A stretch of 5,830 nucleotides of DNA from Gammaproteobacteria bacterium (GTDB lineage: Bacteria > Pseudomonadota > Gammaproteobacteria > HK1): contig JAGRHX010000622.1 of the NCBI GenBank assembly GCA_020444775.1, positions 1 through 5,830 of the forward strand. Reading direction: 5' to 3'. Position 1 is the first letter of the stretch. Each line of letters opens with the position of its first letter. The translations under genes and the position numbers were made by a program. A model generated the notes under the pieces. That model had not been told where the DNA came from. It searched no databases and was given only the letters and a program-made list of their open reading frames with translations. Below are positions 1 through 5,830 of the stretch, one piece after another.

Positions 1-169
1 CCTTGTAGCGATCCCAGTCGCAGTAGGCCTTCTTCACCACAATGCTGCCCTTCAGGAGCAGGCGCTCCAGCACGGGCTTGATGTCAAAGCGCGCGTATTT
101 GGCATCGCGCACACCGAGCGCGATGTTCTCGAAGTCACAGAACACCGCGAGTGCGCTGTCATCGGTCAT
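1..169 (-). CDS. NYN-domain (LabA/DUF88-like) protein, N-terminal part, cut by the window edge
   Basis: The first 56 codons are present; the rest lies off the left edge. The protein opens MTDDSALAVFCDFENIALG. The hydrophobic strand followed by D12-F-E-N15 is the hallmark start of the NYN fold, a PIN-like nuclease domain in which the Asp helps bind metal. A basic stretch follows (LERLLLKGSIVVKKAYCDWDRYK), with the tyrosine-rich second strand typical of bacterial NYN proteins, some of which also carry an OST-HTH/LOTUS domain. The role is inferred to be RNA binding or cleavage in the cytoplasm; the substrate is unknown. The ATG start is supported by an AAGGAG ribosome site (bases 185-180 on this strand) 10 bases upstream. 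It lies 132 bases downstream of the SDR gene on the same strand, so read-through is possible but a separate promoter is equally likely. Catalytic residues further downstream cannot be seen. Confidence 0.85.
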   Translation of the reverse strand, partial: MTDDSALAVFCDFENIALGVRDAKYARFDIKPVLERLLLKGSIVVKKAYCDWDRYK

Positions 170-301
170 ACTTGAGCTACTCCTTCTCGACGCGGACCAT
201 GCACTGCCCACGCCGGGTCCGCCGCGATCCATTCGATTGCTGGCGATGCGCCAGGGCACTGTCGATAAGGCCGCGTCGTGCCCCGGCCACCGGCTGACAA
301 C

Positions 302-1093
302 CTACTTCGCGCGCCAGCCGCCGTCGACGACCAGGGCGTGGCCGTTGACATAGTTGGCCTCGGCCGAGGCCAGATAGCAGACCGCCGAGGCAATGTCGTC
401 CGGCACGCCACGCCGCGCCATCGGCACCAGGGCCCGCACCTGGTCGTCGTTCACCGCCATCCCCCGTTGGCTGATGTCCGGCACATCGTTGCCCAGCATC
501 GGCTGGCTGTGGGCACGCAGGTCGGTGGGGATCGGCCCCGGGCAGACACAGTTGGTTGTGATCCCGCGTGCGCCGTAGACCACCGCCATCTGACGGGTGA
601 GCCCGACCACGCCATGCTTGGCGGCGATGTAGGCGGCGCCACCGCCGGTGCCGTTGAGGCCGGCCGCGGAGGCCATGTTGACGATCCGCCCCCGTCCGCG
701 CGGCAGCATCTCCGCCAGCGCCCGCTTGCAGCCGAGGAACACCCCGGTCAGGTCGATGTCGATGACCTTACGCCAGAGCGTCTCGGACATCTCGTCGACG
801 TCGAAATAACCATCGAGTATGCCCGCGTTGTTGACCATGATATCGAGCGCGCCCAACTCGTTGACCGCGGCGCTGACCGCGGCATCGATATCGCTGGCCT
901 TGCTGACGTCGGCACCATAGCTCTTTGCCTTGCCGCCGGCGGCAACGATGGACTCGGCCACCTTGGCCGCATTGCCGGCATCCAGGTCGACGACCGCGAC
1001 GGCCGCGCCACGTGCGGCCATCATCGTCGCGATCGCCTTGCCGATACCCGAGCCGGCGCCCGTGACCACCGCAACCTGACCGTCAAAGCTCAT
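302..1093 (-). CDS. Short-chain dehydrogenase/reductase (classical SDR, probably NAD-dependent)
   Basis: This is a 263-residue oxidoreductase, the normal length for classical SDRs, expected to interconvert an alcohol and a ketone in the cytoplasm. The Rossmann fold is complete: TGAGSGIG at residues 11-18, an acidic D36 closing the second strand (which favours NAD over NADP), DV at 62-63, NNAG at 88-91, S142, and the Y155-xxx-K159 catalytic pair. The PGP-x-PT motif follows near residue 190, and the C-terminus has the usual NGHALVVDGGW ending. One oddity is that the position normally held by the helix-4 asparagine (…VNLTG…) reads IDIDLTG, with Asp114. The substrate cannot be read from sequence. 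The ATG at 1093 is chosen because the fold starts right there and a GGGGGA purine run lies 6 bases upstream; a longer open frame to 1351 would run into the GST gene. It lies 86 bases downstream of the GST on the same strand, so co-transcription is likely. That gap holds a weak hairpin (1142-1146 with 1154-1158) but no T-run. Confidence 0.93.
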   Translation of the reverse strand: MSFDGQVAVVTGAGSGIGKAIATMMAARGAAVAVVDLDAGNAAKVAESIVAAGGKAKSYGADVSKASDIDAAVSAAVNELGALDIMVNNAGILDGYFDVDEMSETLWRKVIDIDLTGVFLGCKRALAEMLPRGRGRIVNMASAAGLNGTGGGAAYIAAKHGVVGLTRQMAVVYGARGITTNCVCPGPIPTDLRAHSQPMLGNDVPDISQRGMAVNDDQVRALVPMARRGVPDDIASAVCYLASAEANYVNGHALVVDGGWRAK

Positions 1094-1179
1094 CTTTCGT
1101 CCCCCAATGGTGTGTTCGAGACAATACGTCCCCTGGTTCGCATCGCTGCCTCGGCGATCATGACCGAAGTCGAATTCAC

Positions 1180-1809
1180 TCAGAGCTTGCGGTTGCGATC
1201 GATGACGTGTTCCTTGTAGGCCGGTCGTGCCGCCATTCGCTCGTACCAGGCCTCGACGTTCGGATGCGACGGACGCGATGGCGCCCATTGGATCCAACGA
1301 TGGGTCAGCGAGCCGGCCGGGAACTCGGCCATGGTCAGCTCGTCTCCGCACAGATACGGACGGTCCGCGAGGTGTCGGTCCAGGATGTCATACATCTCGC
1401 TGGCCCGTTCCACGGCCGCGCTGAGCGCCGCGTCGTCACGCTCCTCCGGCTTGCGTCTGAAGAACTGATCGAGGAACACGGTGTTGAAGGCCGCCAGATT
1501 CAGCGAGCTCCAGTCCATCCACTTGTTGGCCTCGGCGCGGCCGCGCAGGCTGTCCGGGCAGAGCTTGCCCAGGCTGTGCTTCTCGCAGAGATAGCGGATC
1601 ACTGCGCCAGACTCCCAAAGGCAGAAACCGTCCTCTTCCTCGAGGGTCGGCAGACGACCCATCGGATTCTTGCGCCGGTACTCCGGATCGTCATTGCCAC
1701 CGAATTGACCACCCCAGTCGATGCGCTTGTGCGCCAGACCGAGCTCGCCCACGCACCACATCACCTTGATGACATTCGAGCCATCGGCCCGTCCCCAGAT
1801 CTTGATCAT
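1180..1809 (-). CDS. Glutathione S-transferase family protein
   Basis: This is a 209-residue cytosolic GST-like protein, a typical length. The N-terminal thioredoxin-fold domain (about residues 1-80) begins MIKIWGRADGSNVIKVMW. S11 and N12 sit where theta/beta-like GSTs carry the glutathione-activating residue. NPMGRLPTLE (48-57) contains the cis-proline P54, and W-E66-S67-GAVIRYL is the motif that holds the glutathione gamma-glutamyl group. The all-helical C-terminal domain contains GDELTMAEFPAG, the N-capping box region, with Glu where Asp is usual. It could conjugate glutathione to an electrophile, cleave an ether or thioether, or isomerise; sequence does not decide. The ATG at 1809 is preferred because a GGAGG site (1822-1818) lies 8 bases upstream and the conserved fold starts at residue 1; an in-frame ATG at 1917 would add 36 unrelated residues. 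It is the first gene of a likely GST-SDR transcript and diverges from the amidohydrolase. Confidence 0.92.
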   Translation of the reverse strand: MIKIWGRADGSNVIKVMWCVGELGLAHKRIDWGGQFGGNDDPEYRRKNPMGRLPTLEEEDGFCLWESGAVIRYLCEKHSLGKLCPDSLRGRAEANKWMDWSSLNLAAFNTVFLDQFFRRKPEERDDAALSAAVERASEMYDILDRHLADRPYLCGDELTMAEFPAGSLTHRWIQWAPSRPSHPNVEAWYERMAARPAYKEHVIDRNRKL

Positions 1810-1974
1810 CGCCCCACCCTCCGCATGGTCTTGCCGTGATGCAGAGCATGCACGTCGTCCCGTTCGCTGCCAAGCGCAGCGCCCCGCCTGCTCGAAGTCG
1901 GCGCCCGCAGAGTTCATACTGATCGCGTCACGCGCAGCGATGACCGTTTCCGTCCGTCACCGAGCGAGTCGCCC
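1810..1974. promoter_or_regulatory. Divergent intergenic region between GST and amidohydrolase
   Basis: This 165-base gap separates two genes reading away from each other, so it should contain a promoter for each. The GST ribosome site is clear (GGAGG on the minus strand, 1822-1818). The amidohydrolase has only a weak purine run (GAGCGAG, 1962-1968). A CATACT at 1915-1920 resembles a -10 box for the plus strand, but the segment 17 bases upstream matches the -35 consensus poorly, so I do not assign a start site. No long operator-like palindrome stands out. The promoter role is inferred from gene layout, not from motifs. Confidence 0.4.
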
Positions 1975-2838
1975 ATGAGCACCGAACCAACCAAGACCAT
2001 CGACTGTCAGGTTCACGCCTACGAACGCGATCACCCGGGCAGACCGTGGGCTGCCGTGCTACACGGCCCGGCCGAGGTCACCGGCGATCAGATGGTCGCG
2101 GCGATGGACGCGGTTGGCGTGGACGGCGCACTGCTGGTCTCGCCGTGGACGATGTATCGATACGATGCAAGCTACGCGATCGAGGTCCACGCGCGTCATC
2201 CGGATCGTTTCGCGTTGGTCAAGCCCTTCGACCCGAGAGCTACGGACGTGGACGAGCAGATCGCCGAATGGGCGGCTACACCCGGCGTGGTCGGCGCGCG
2301 TGTGATGCTCGCCGGCGAACTCAAGCTCGGCGCCGATGCCGTCGGCGTCGGACGCATCTTCGACGCCGGTGCCCGGCACGGCTTGCCGGTGAACGTGCTG
2401 TGCACCGGTCATATGGACCTGATGGACGCGCTCGCTGCTCGTCATTCGGACACGCAGCTCATCATCGATCATCTGGGTCTGCAACAACCCTTCGAGCCAC
2501 CGGCGCCTGAGCAGCCGTTCGCGGACCTGCCCGAGGTGTTGGCACTGGCGCGCCACGAGAACGTCGCGATCAAGATATCGGGCGCCTGCACGCTGTCACA
2601 CCAGCCGTTTCCCTATCCTGACATCTGGACGCCGCTACGGCGGATCTTCGATGCCTATGGCATCGAACGCTGTATGTGGGGTACCGACTGGACCCGAGCA
2701 GTCGGCGTGCTCGGCTACGAACAGGGCGTGGAAGCTTTTCGAGTCACCGACCAGCTTGGCGATGCCGAGCGGGCCGACCTGATGGGCGGCAATCTGGCAC
2801 GGATCTATGGCTGGGCACCGGGCGGCGCGCCATCCTGA
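1975..2838 (+). CDS. Amidohydrolase family protein (amidohydrolase 2 / COG3618-like TIM barrel)
   Basis: This is a 287-residue soluble hydrolase of the TIM-barrel group that includes 2-pyrone-4,6-dicarboxylate lactonase and related lactonases and decarboxylases. Family landmarks are the N-terminal strand IDCQVHAYERDHPGRPW (residues 9-25), VDGALLVSPWTMYRYD (49-64), RFALVKPFDP (78-87), H146 in CTGHMD, IIDHLG with H166 (163-168), AIKISG with K200, and MWGTDWTR with D238, the usual barrel-end acid/base or metal Asp. The first strand normally reads D-x-H-x-H; here it is D-C-Q-V-H, so the first metal-binding His is Gln12. This suggests a reduced metal site, or a metal-free mechanism as known for some members. 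The substrate is unknown; hydrolysis of a lactone or amide is the family expectation. The ATG is preceded by a weak ribosome site. It is divergent from the GST-SDR pair, probably sharing a control region, and convergent with the polysaccharide genes to its right. Confidence 0.9.
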   Translation: MSTEPTKTIDCQVHAYERDHPGRPWAAVLHGPAEVTGDQMVAAMDAVGVDGALLVSPWTMYRYDASYAIEVHARHPDRFALVKPFDPRATDVDEQIAEWAATPGVVGARVMLAGELKLGADAVGVGRIFDAGARHGLPVNVLCTGHMDLMDALAARHSDTQLIIDHLGLQQPFEPPAPEQPFADLPEVLALARHENVAIKISGACTLSHQPFPYPDIWTPLRRIFDAYGIERCMWGTDWTRAVGVLGYEQGVEAFRVTDQLGDAERADLMGGNLARIYGWAPGGAPS

Positions 2839-2901
2839 TGGCGCCGAGCTCGAAATCGTCGGCATTCGTCAATCAAGCTGGCGTGTCGTAACCCAAGGTT
2901 C

Positions 2902-2939
2902 CAGCTCGCCGGCACACGTGGACTGACGGTGGCGAGCTG
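2902..2939. terminator. 9-bp perfect inverted repeat in the convergent spacer, possible bidirectional terminator
   Basis: CAGCTCGCC (2902-2910) is matched exactly by its reverse complement GGCGAGCTG (2931-2939) around a 20-base loop. It lies in the 148-base spacer between the stop of the amidohydrolase (2838) and the stop of the minus-strand glycosyltransferase (2987), where a terminator serving both directions is expected. No run of T follows on either strand and the loop is long, so it is not a textbook intrinsic terminator. A smaller hairpin, ATCGG-TCG-CCGAT (2952-2964), follows, with a short AT-rich stretch after it on the plus strand. The rest of the spacer shows no gene. Confidence 0.35.
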
Positions 2940-2986
2940 ACCGGCTTCCCAATCGGTCGCCGATGTATTTCCGCACCACGTCTACG

Positions 2987-4012
2987 TCAGCGACCGGCAA
3001 CAGTGACGAGAAATCGTCGCAGTGTCGGCCAGCGTTCGGACCAATGAAACCGCGAGCCAAGCGGACCTGGGTGCTTTCCCGCTTCACCTGATAACAGGGC
3101 ACTTATCGTACTGGCGAATTCCGCTGCCGTTGAAGCAAGATGGACATAGTTCCCCATGCGCTGCGCCTGGGGAATCGGAGTCGCCACCACCTCCATCCCC
3201 ATTCGCAGATAATGGTAGATCTTTTCTGGATTTACGTAACGGTTGATCCGATTCCCCGTAGCATATGGCAATAGTCCTATGCGATAGGTGGCCAAGAGCG
3301 TTTCCAGCTCTTCATTCACATAGGGCCCGTGGTACTCCACATTCACGCGTTTGCGAAGTGCCCGGAAACGATCTTCGATACCTGGCAACTGAGCCTGCAC
3401 CCACCCGTGAAAATGGAACGTCACCTGCGGCAAGAGGTCAACCACGCGCTCGAGAAGAGCGAAGTCCATACGACCGTCAATGGAGGCGACCACAGCCACC
3501 CCAGACTTGGAACGCTTATCACCGACATTACCTTCTACATTTGATGCATTGTCGAGCAAAAAAGCTCCCGGATAATGATGAAGGAGCTCGGGAGAGACGA
3601 CGATCATGCCGTCGCATACTCTTCTATATACCCAGTCAATACATCGCATGACATGTAGCTTCGGAAAGCGCGCGTCGTAGAAGAGCCAATCATAGACGTC
3701 AAATACGAGGGAGGCCCGAGGGATGGCATAGCGAAGATAAAGCACCTGCCAGAACCAATTGTAGCCGGCTGAGTTGAGCACAATCGTACTGTCATCGTCG
3801 CGCCCAGCACGAGCGAATCCGACTATCGCTCGCGGTGCCGCATTCAGTGGCAACGTCTGTACGACGGTACCGCTTCGCACGAGGTCAATTCGGCGCTCGC
3901 TTCGCCGAAACCCTATGAAGCGCACATCCACGCCGTCTCGCTCGGCTGCTTCCAGCAAGCCGCGGCGAAAGTAATCCTCGTATCGATCGCGTGCCAGGAC
4001 GATGAGCTTCAC
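2987..4012 (-). CDS. GT-B fold glycosyltransferase (divergent, polysaccharide biosynthesis)
   Basis: This 341-residue cytoplasmic or membrane-associated enzyme is expected to transfer a sugar from a nucleotide donor to a lipid-linked glycan. The N-terminal half starts MKLIVLARDRYEDYFRRGL and contains VFDVYDWLFYD (103-113) and DGMIVVSPELLHHY (134-147), the 'unknown acceptor side, then VS-x-L' pattern common in GT4/GT1-like proteins. The C-terminal donor half contains VTFHFHGW (197-204), VEYHGPYVNEEL (225-236), GLLPY (246-250) and the donor-site segment YVNPEKIYHYLRMGMEVVAT (259-278). Where many relatives have K-x-Y-E-Y-L, this protein has H267, so the usual glutamate is replaced. The start is a GTG, with GAGG (4026-4023) 10 bases upstream. 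GC is clearly lower than in the genes to the left. It is the last gene of the polysaccharide block, 124 bases after the preceding glycosyltransferase. The sugar specificity is unknown. Confidence 0.8.
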   Translation of the reverse strand: MKLIVLARDRYEDYFRRGLLEAAERDGVDVRFIGFRRSERRIDLVRSGTVVQTLPLNAAPRAIVGFARAGRDDDSTIVLNSAGYNWFWQVLYLRYAIPRASLVFDVYDWLFYDARFPKLHVMRCIDWVYRRVCDGMIVVSPELLHHYPGAFLLDNASNVEGNVGDKRSKSGVAVVASIDGRMDFALLERVVDLLPQVTFHFHGWVQAQLPGIEDRFRALRKRVNVEYHGPYVNEELETLLATYRIGLLPYATGNRINRYVNPEKIYHYLRMGMEVVATPIPQAQRMGNYVHLASTAAEFASTISALLSGEAGKHPGPLGSRFHWSERWPTLRRFLVTVAGR

Positions 4013-4136
4013 GGCAGTCGAGCCTCGATGGATCGCGACACATGTATACGTACCCGGCTCGACATGCCTCTATCAAGCCGGCGTGGCACACCAGCGTTTG
4101 ATACGCCAGCCGGCCGCGTTGCGCACAAAGCGGTGC
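4013..4136. other. Intergenic gap between the two glycosyltransferase genes
   Basis: This 124-base spacer lies between co-directional genes, longer than expected inside a compact operon. It holds the ribosome site of the downstream gene and an imperfect hairpin candidate: GCCGGCGT (4077-4084) against ACGCC (4103-4107), followed one base later by GCCGGC (4109-4114). An overlapping minus-strand open frame (4091-3885) is rich in Arg and Cys with no recognisable motif, and I do not call it a gene. The spacer could contain an internal promoter, an attenuator or the remnant of a lost gene; the sequence does not decide. Confidence 0.4.
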
Positions 4137-5336
4137 TCACGACCGATACTGGCTCCAGCTCGCATGCCGAAAGCCGCGCTCCGTCAAATCACGGGCATAC
4201 GCCTTCTCGTATTCCAACACCATGCGTTCAGTCGTGAACTTCTCACGTGCATAGGCCTTTGATATTGCCGCCCGCTCCAGCATCTCTTCCCGATGAGAAA
4301 GTGCATATCGGAGCGCTTTCGTCAGCTCATCACTGCTGCCCGACTTGCACAGTAGGGCGTGCCGCCCGTTCTGAGTCAGTTCCTTGAATGCCTCGATATC
4401 CGAGACTATAGCCGGCACGCCACTGCACATTGCCTCCACGAGTGCAAGACCGAATCCTTCGACTCGAGAGGGCATGACGAATAATTCAAAGCCATAGAGC
4501 AAGCTCAACACATCGTCCCGGCTACCCGCCAATACCACGCGGTCCAAAACCCCGAGATCGGTAGCAATCCTCTCCAGGTCAGCTTTTACTTGAGGCTCAA
4601 AGTCACGCTCACTACCAATAATGACCAAGTAGACGTCAGGAAACTCCTTTGCCAGCTGTCCAATTGCTTCGATCAACAGCCCTTGACCTTTGAGCTGGCT
4701 CAACATACCAACATTACCAATTATTCGAGCATCGGGAGGAATACCCCACTGGCTGCGGCTTCCCGCCAAATGCTCAGGATCCGCTGACGGTTCGAACAAC
4801 GCCCCATTATAGATCACACTGTATTTTCTTTCGGGGATCCGGTCCTTGCTAGCCGAGCTGATCTTCACCGTCGAAGACACGGCGAATATGCGCGTCGTCT
4901 TCATCGCCATCAGTTGATTGATTCGATGATGAACCGGCTTCAGCCACTCGTATACGCAGTGGTATGTGACATATACGATCGGCACTCTAGCGAGCAGCGC
5001 TGCAAGGCGCGCGTACGCAGCCGAGTAGTTGTCATGGGTGTGCATGATGTCAATTTGCAATGACCTCAGCAATCGCGCCAGCCTGAATATCTGGACCAGA
5101 TTATTCGCGACTGCCGTGAACGCACGGGTACGTTTCACATTGAGCGCATAGACGGGGAAGCCTTCCTGCTCAAAGGCAGCAGCCCTTGATCCACGTTCGT
5201 TCAAGCAACAGATCGAGAACGAATACACGCTGGGGTCCATGCCCGAGATCAGCGTATGAATGTACCGTTCGGTGCCACCGTCGTGCAGGAATTTATAAAC
5301 ATGCATCACACGGATTTTTCTACTTGATTCGTTCAC
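4137..5336 (-). CDS. GT4-family glycosyltransferase (glycosyltransferase group 1)
   Basis: This is a full-length 399-residue retaining GT-B enzyme. The acceptor domain begins with the strand IRVMHVYKFLHDGGTERYI, whose GGTER (20-24) is the glycine loop seen in GT4 proteins. It continues with IDIMHTHDNYSAAYA (95-109), IVYVTYHCVYEW (120-131), the FAVSS strand (151-155) and the hinge VIYNGA (174-179). The donor domain holds IIGNVGMLSQLKGQGLLIEA (205-224), VYLVIIGS (235-242), VVLAGSRDDV (267-276) and FVMPSRVEGFGLALVEAM (286-303). The last segment carries the nucleotide-sugar E-x7-E pair, E293 and E301. It should add one hexose-type sugar to a growing lipid-linked glycan at the inner face of the membrane. 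Start choice: GTG at 5336 with GGAAG (5349-5345) 8 bases upstream; an ATG at 5306 would trim ten residues just before the first strand and cannot be excluded. It begins 34 bases after the O-antigen ligase-like gene, so the two are probably co-transcribed. Confidence 0.93.
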   Translation of the reverse strand: MNESSRKIRVMHVYKFLHDGGTERYIHTLISGMDPSVYSFSICCLNERGSRAAAFEQEGFPVYALNVKRTRAFTAVANNLVQIFRLARLLRSLQIDIMHTHDNYSAAYARLAALLARVPIVYVTYHCVYEWLKPVHHRINQLMAMKTTRIFAVSSTVKISSASKDRIPERKYSVIYNGALFEPSADPEHLAGSRSQWGIPPDARIIGNVGMLSQLKGQGLLIEAIGQLAKEFPDVYLVIIGSERDFEPQVKADLERIATDLGVLDRVVLAGSRDDVLSLLYGFELFVMPSRVEGFGLALVEAMCSGVPAIVSDIEAFKELTQNGRHALLCKSGSSDELTKALRYALSHREEMLERAAISKAYAREKFTTERMVLEYEKAYARDLTERGFRHASWSQYRS

Positions 5337-5370
5337 CCGGCATGCTTCCAGATTTTACGCCCGTTTGTCT

Positions 5371-5830
5371 TCAGGAAGGTCTCGAGTCATATATCTGCCC
5401 ACCCGCGCGGTCCACTGGGAAATCCGCCCCAGGATGTTTCGCGCTGGATCTGCGCAGTTCGGCGTTGTACACCAAGATTGCCGCTTGAGTCAGGCCCAGT
5501 AGGAACCAGGTGGTCGGCGAGTCGAAGTGTGGTTCCCCAACCATGGAAAACATAAGAGCGATCAGTGCCATCGCGAGCATTCTGAGTCGAACTTCCTGCG
5601 GCCTGTCACCTCTGAAGCCGATCAGCAGCGCTCGCGTTGTATAACCTAGCAGCGCGGTCATGAAGACGGTGAGCCCGATCGGGCCTGAGCTGGCCAACGC
5701 CTGCAGGTAGGCGTTGTGGGGTGGCCAATGCCAATAGTTCCCGGACACTTTTTCCATGGTCGAAAGACCACGGCCGAACCAGGGATTTCTGGACAACTCT
5801 TCGAGTGTCACCTTGGCCAGACCCTTGCGC
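5371..5830 (-). CDS. O-antigen ligase/polymerase-like membrane protein (Wzy/WaaL-type), C-terminal part
   Basis: Only the last 152 codons are inside the window; the gene enters from the right edge, with the frame open through 5829. The visible part starts in a periplasmic loop with NPWFGRGL (residues 15-22 of the fragment) and PPHNAYLQALASSGPIGL (36-53). The PHN-x-Y-L block is the conserved signature of the Wzy_C/O-antigen ligase family. Three hydrophobic segments follow (about 46-70, 83-98 and 104-121), then a hydrophilic, probably cytoplasmic tail of about 30 residues. Such proteins act in the inner membrane, polymerising undecaprenyl-linked repeat units (Wzy) or ligating the glycan to its acceptor (WaaL); the fragment alone cannot separate these. 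An internal GTG at 5811 is read as Val, not as the start, because matching family sequence continues upstream. Stop-to-start distance to the next gene is 34 bases, supporting a shared transcript. Confidence 0.88.
   Translation of the reverse strand, partial: RKGLAKVTLEELSRNPWFGRGLSTMEKVSGNYWHWPPHNAYLQALASSGPIGLTVFMTALLGYTTRALLIGFRGDRPQEVRLRMLAMALIALMFSMVGEPHFDSPTTWFLLGLTQAAILVYNAELRRSSAKHPGADFPVDRAGGQIYDSRPS

Noticed and set aside
241..283. Small inverted repeats in the gap between the NYN and SDR genes (TGGCG/CGCCA at 241-253; GGGCAC/GTGCCC at 254-283)
   Set aside because: Stems of 5-6 bp without a T-run are expected by chance in GC-rich DNA, so they are not called as a terminator.
278..1219. 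Long plus-strand open frame (313 codons) opposite the SDR gene
   Set aside because: It is His/Arg/Asp/Gly-rich with no family motif. It exists because the GC-rich SDR gene on the other strand leaves few stops; the SDR has a full set of catalytic motifs.
1094..1351. Upstream extension of the SDR open frame
   Set aside because: The extra 86 residues overlap the GST gene and are low-complexity Arg/Gly/Ser sequence; SDR folds begin at the ATG at 1093.
1207..1839. Plus-strand open frame (210 codons) opposite the GST gene
   Set aside because: It is antisense to a clear GST, has no recognisable domain, and runs past the GST ribosome site.
2059..2556. Minus-strand open frame (165 codons) opposite the amidohydrolase
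   Set aside because: It is a shadow of a motif-rich hydrolase, with unnatural His/Arg/Val composition and no ribosome site noted.
3265..3651. Plus-strand open frame (128 codons) opposite the 341-residue glycosyltransferase
   Set aside because: Arg/His/Pro-rich composition, no motif, and fully inside a gene with recognisable GT-B signals.
1..5830. CRISPR array, tRNA/rRNA, insertion sequence or phage signatures
   Set aside because: No regularly spaced repeats, tRNA-like cloverleaf, transposase motifs or terminal inverted repeats were found by eye on either strand.

Overview
The window looks like chromosomal DNA of a GC-rich proteobacterium. The evidence is high GC with strong third-position bias over the first ~2.9 kb, Shine-Dalgarno sites before several genes, a glutathione S-transferase, and an amidohydrolase and a NYN protein of kinds I associate with alpha-, beta- and gammaproteobacteria. 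I cannot name a genus. No RNA gene, CRISPR array, transposase or attachment site was seen.

Left part (1-2838), high GC (two 60-base rows counted by hand are both 75%). Three genes lie on the minus strand, in transcription order: a glutathione S-transferase (1809-1180), a classical short-chain dehydrogenase/reductase (1093-302), and the first 56 codons of a NYN-domain protein (from 169 off the left edge). A metal-type amidohydrolase of the TIM-barrel 'amidohydrolase 2' group (1975-2838) diverges from the GST across a 165-base gap that must hold the promoters. The GST, SDR and amidohydrolase look like a small metabolic cassette for an unidentified small molecule. The NYN gene is probably unrelated in function.

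Right part (2987-5830), visibly lower GC (two rows counted are 45% and 47%), all on the minus strand. In transcription order it holds the C-terminal part of an O-antigen ligase/polymerase-like membrane protein (enters from the right edge, ends 5371), a GT4-type glycosyltransferase (5336-4137) and a second, more divergent GT-B glycosyltransferase (4012-2987). This is the 3' end of a surface polysaccharide (O-antigen, capsule or exopolysaccharide) cluster. The glycosyltransferases would build the repeat unit on the cytoplasmic side, and the membrane protein would polymerise or ligate it on the periplasmic side.

The two blocks converge at 2839-2986, a 148-base spacer with a 9-bp perfect inverted repeat. 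The change in base composition falls at this junction, which suggests a variable polysaccharide locus sitting beside conserved or metabolic DNA. I found no clearly new system. The best leads are the composition boundary, the divergent glycosyltransferase, the substituted active-site residues in the SDR and amidohydrolase, and the GST/SDR/amidohydrolase grouping.
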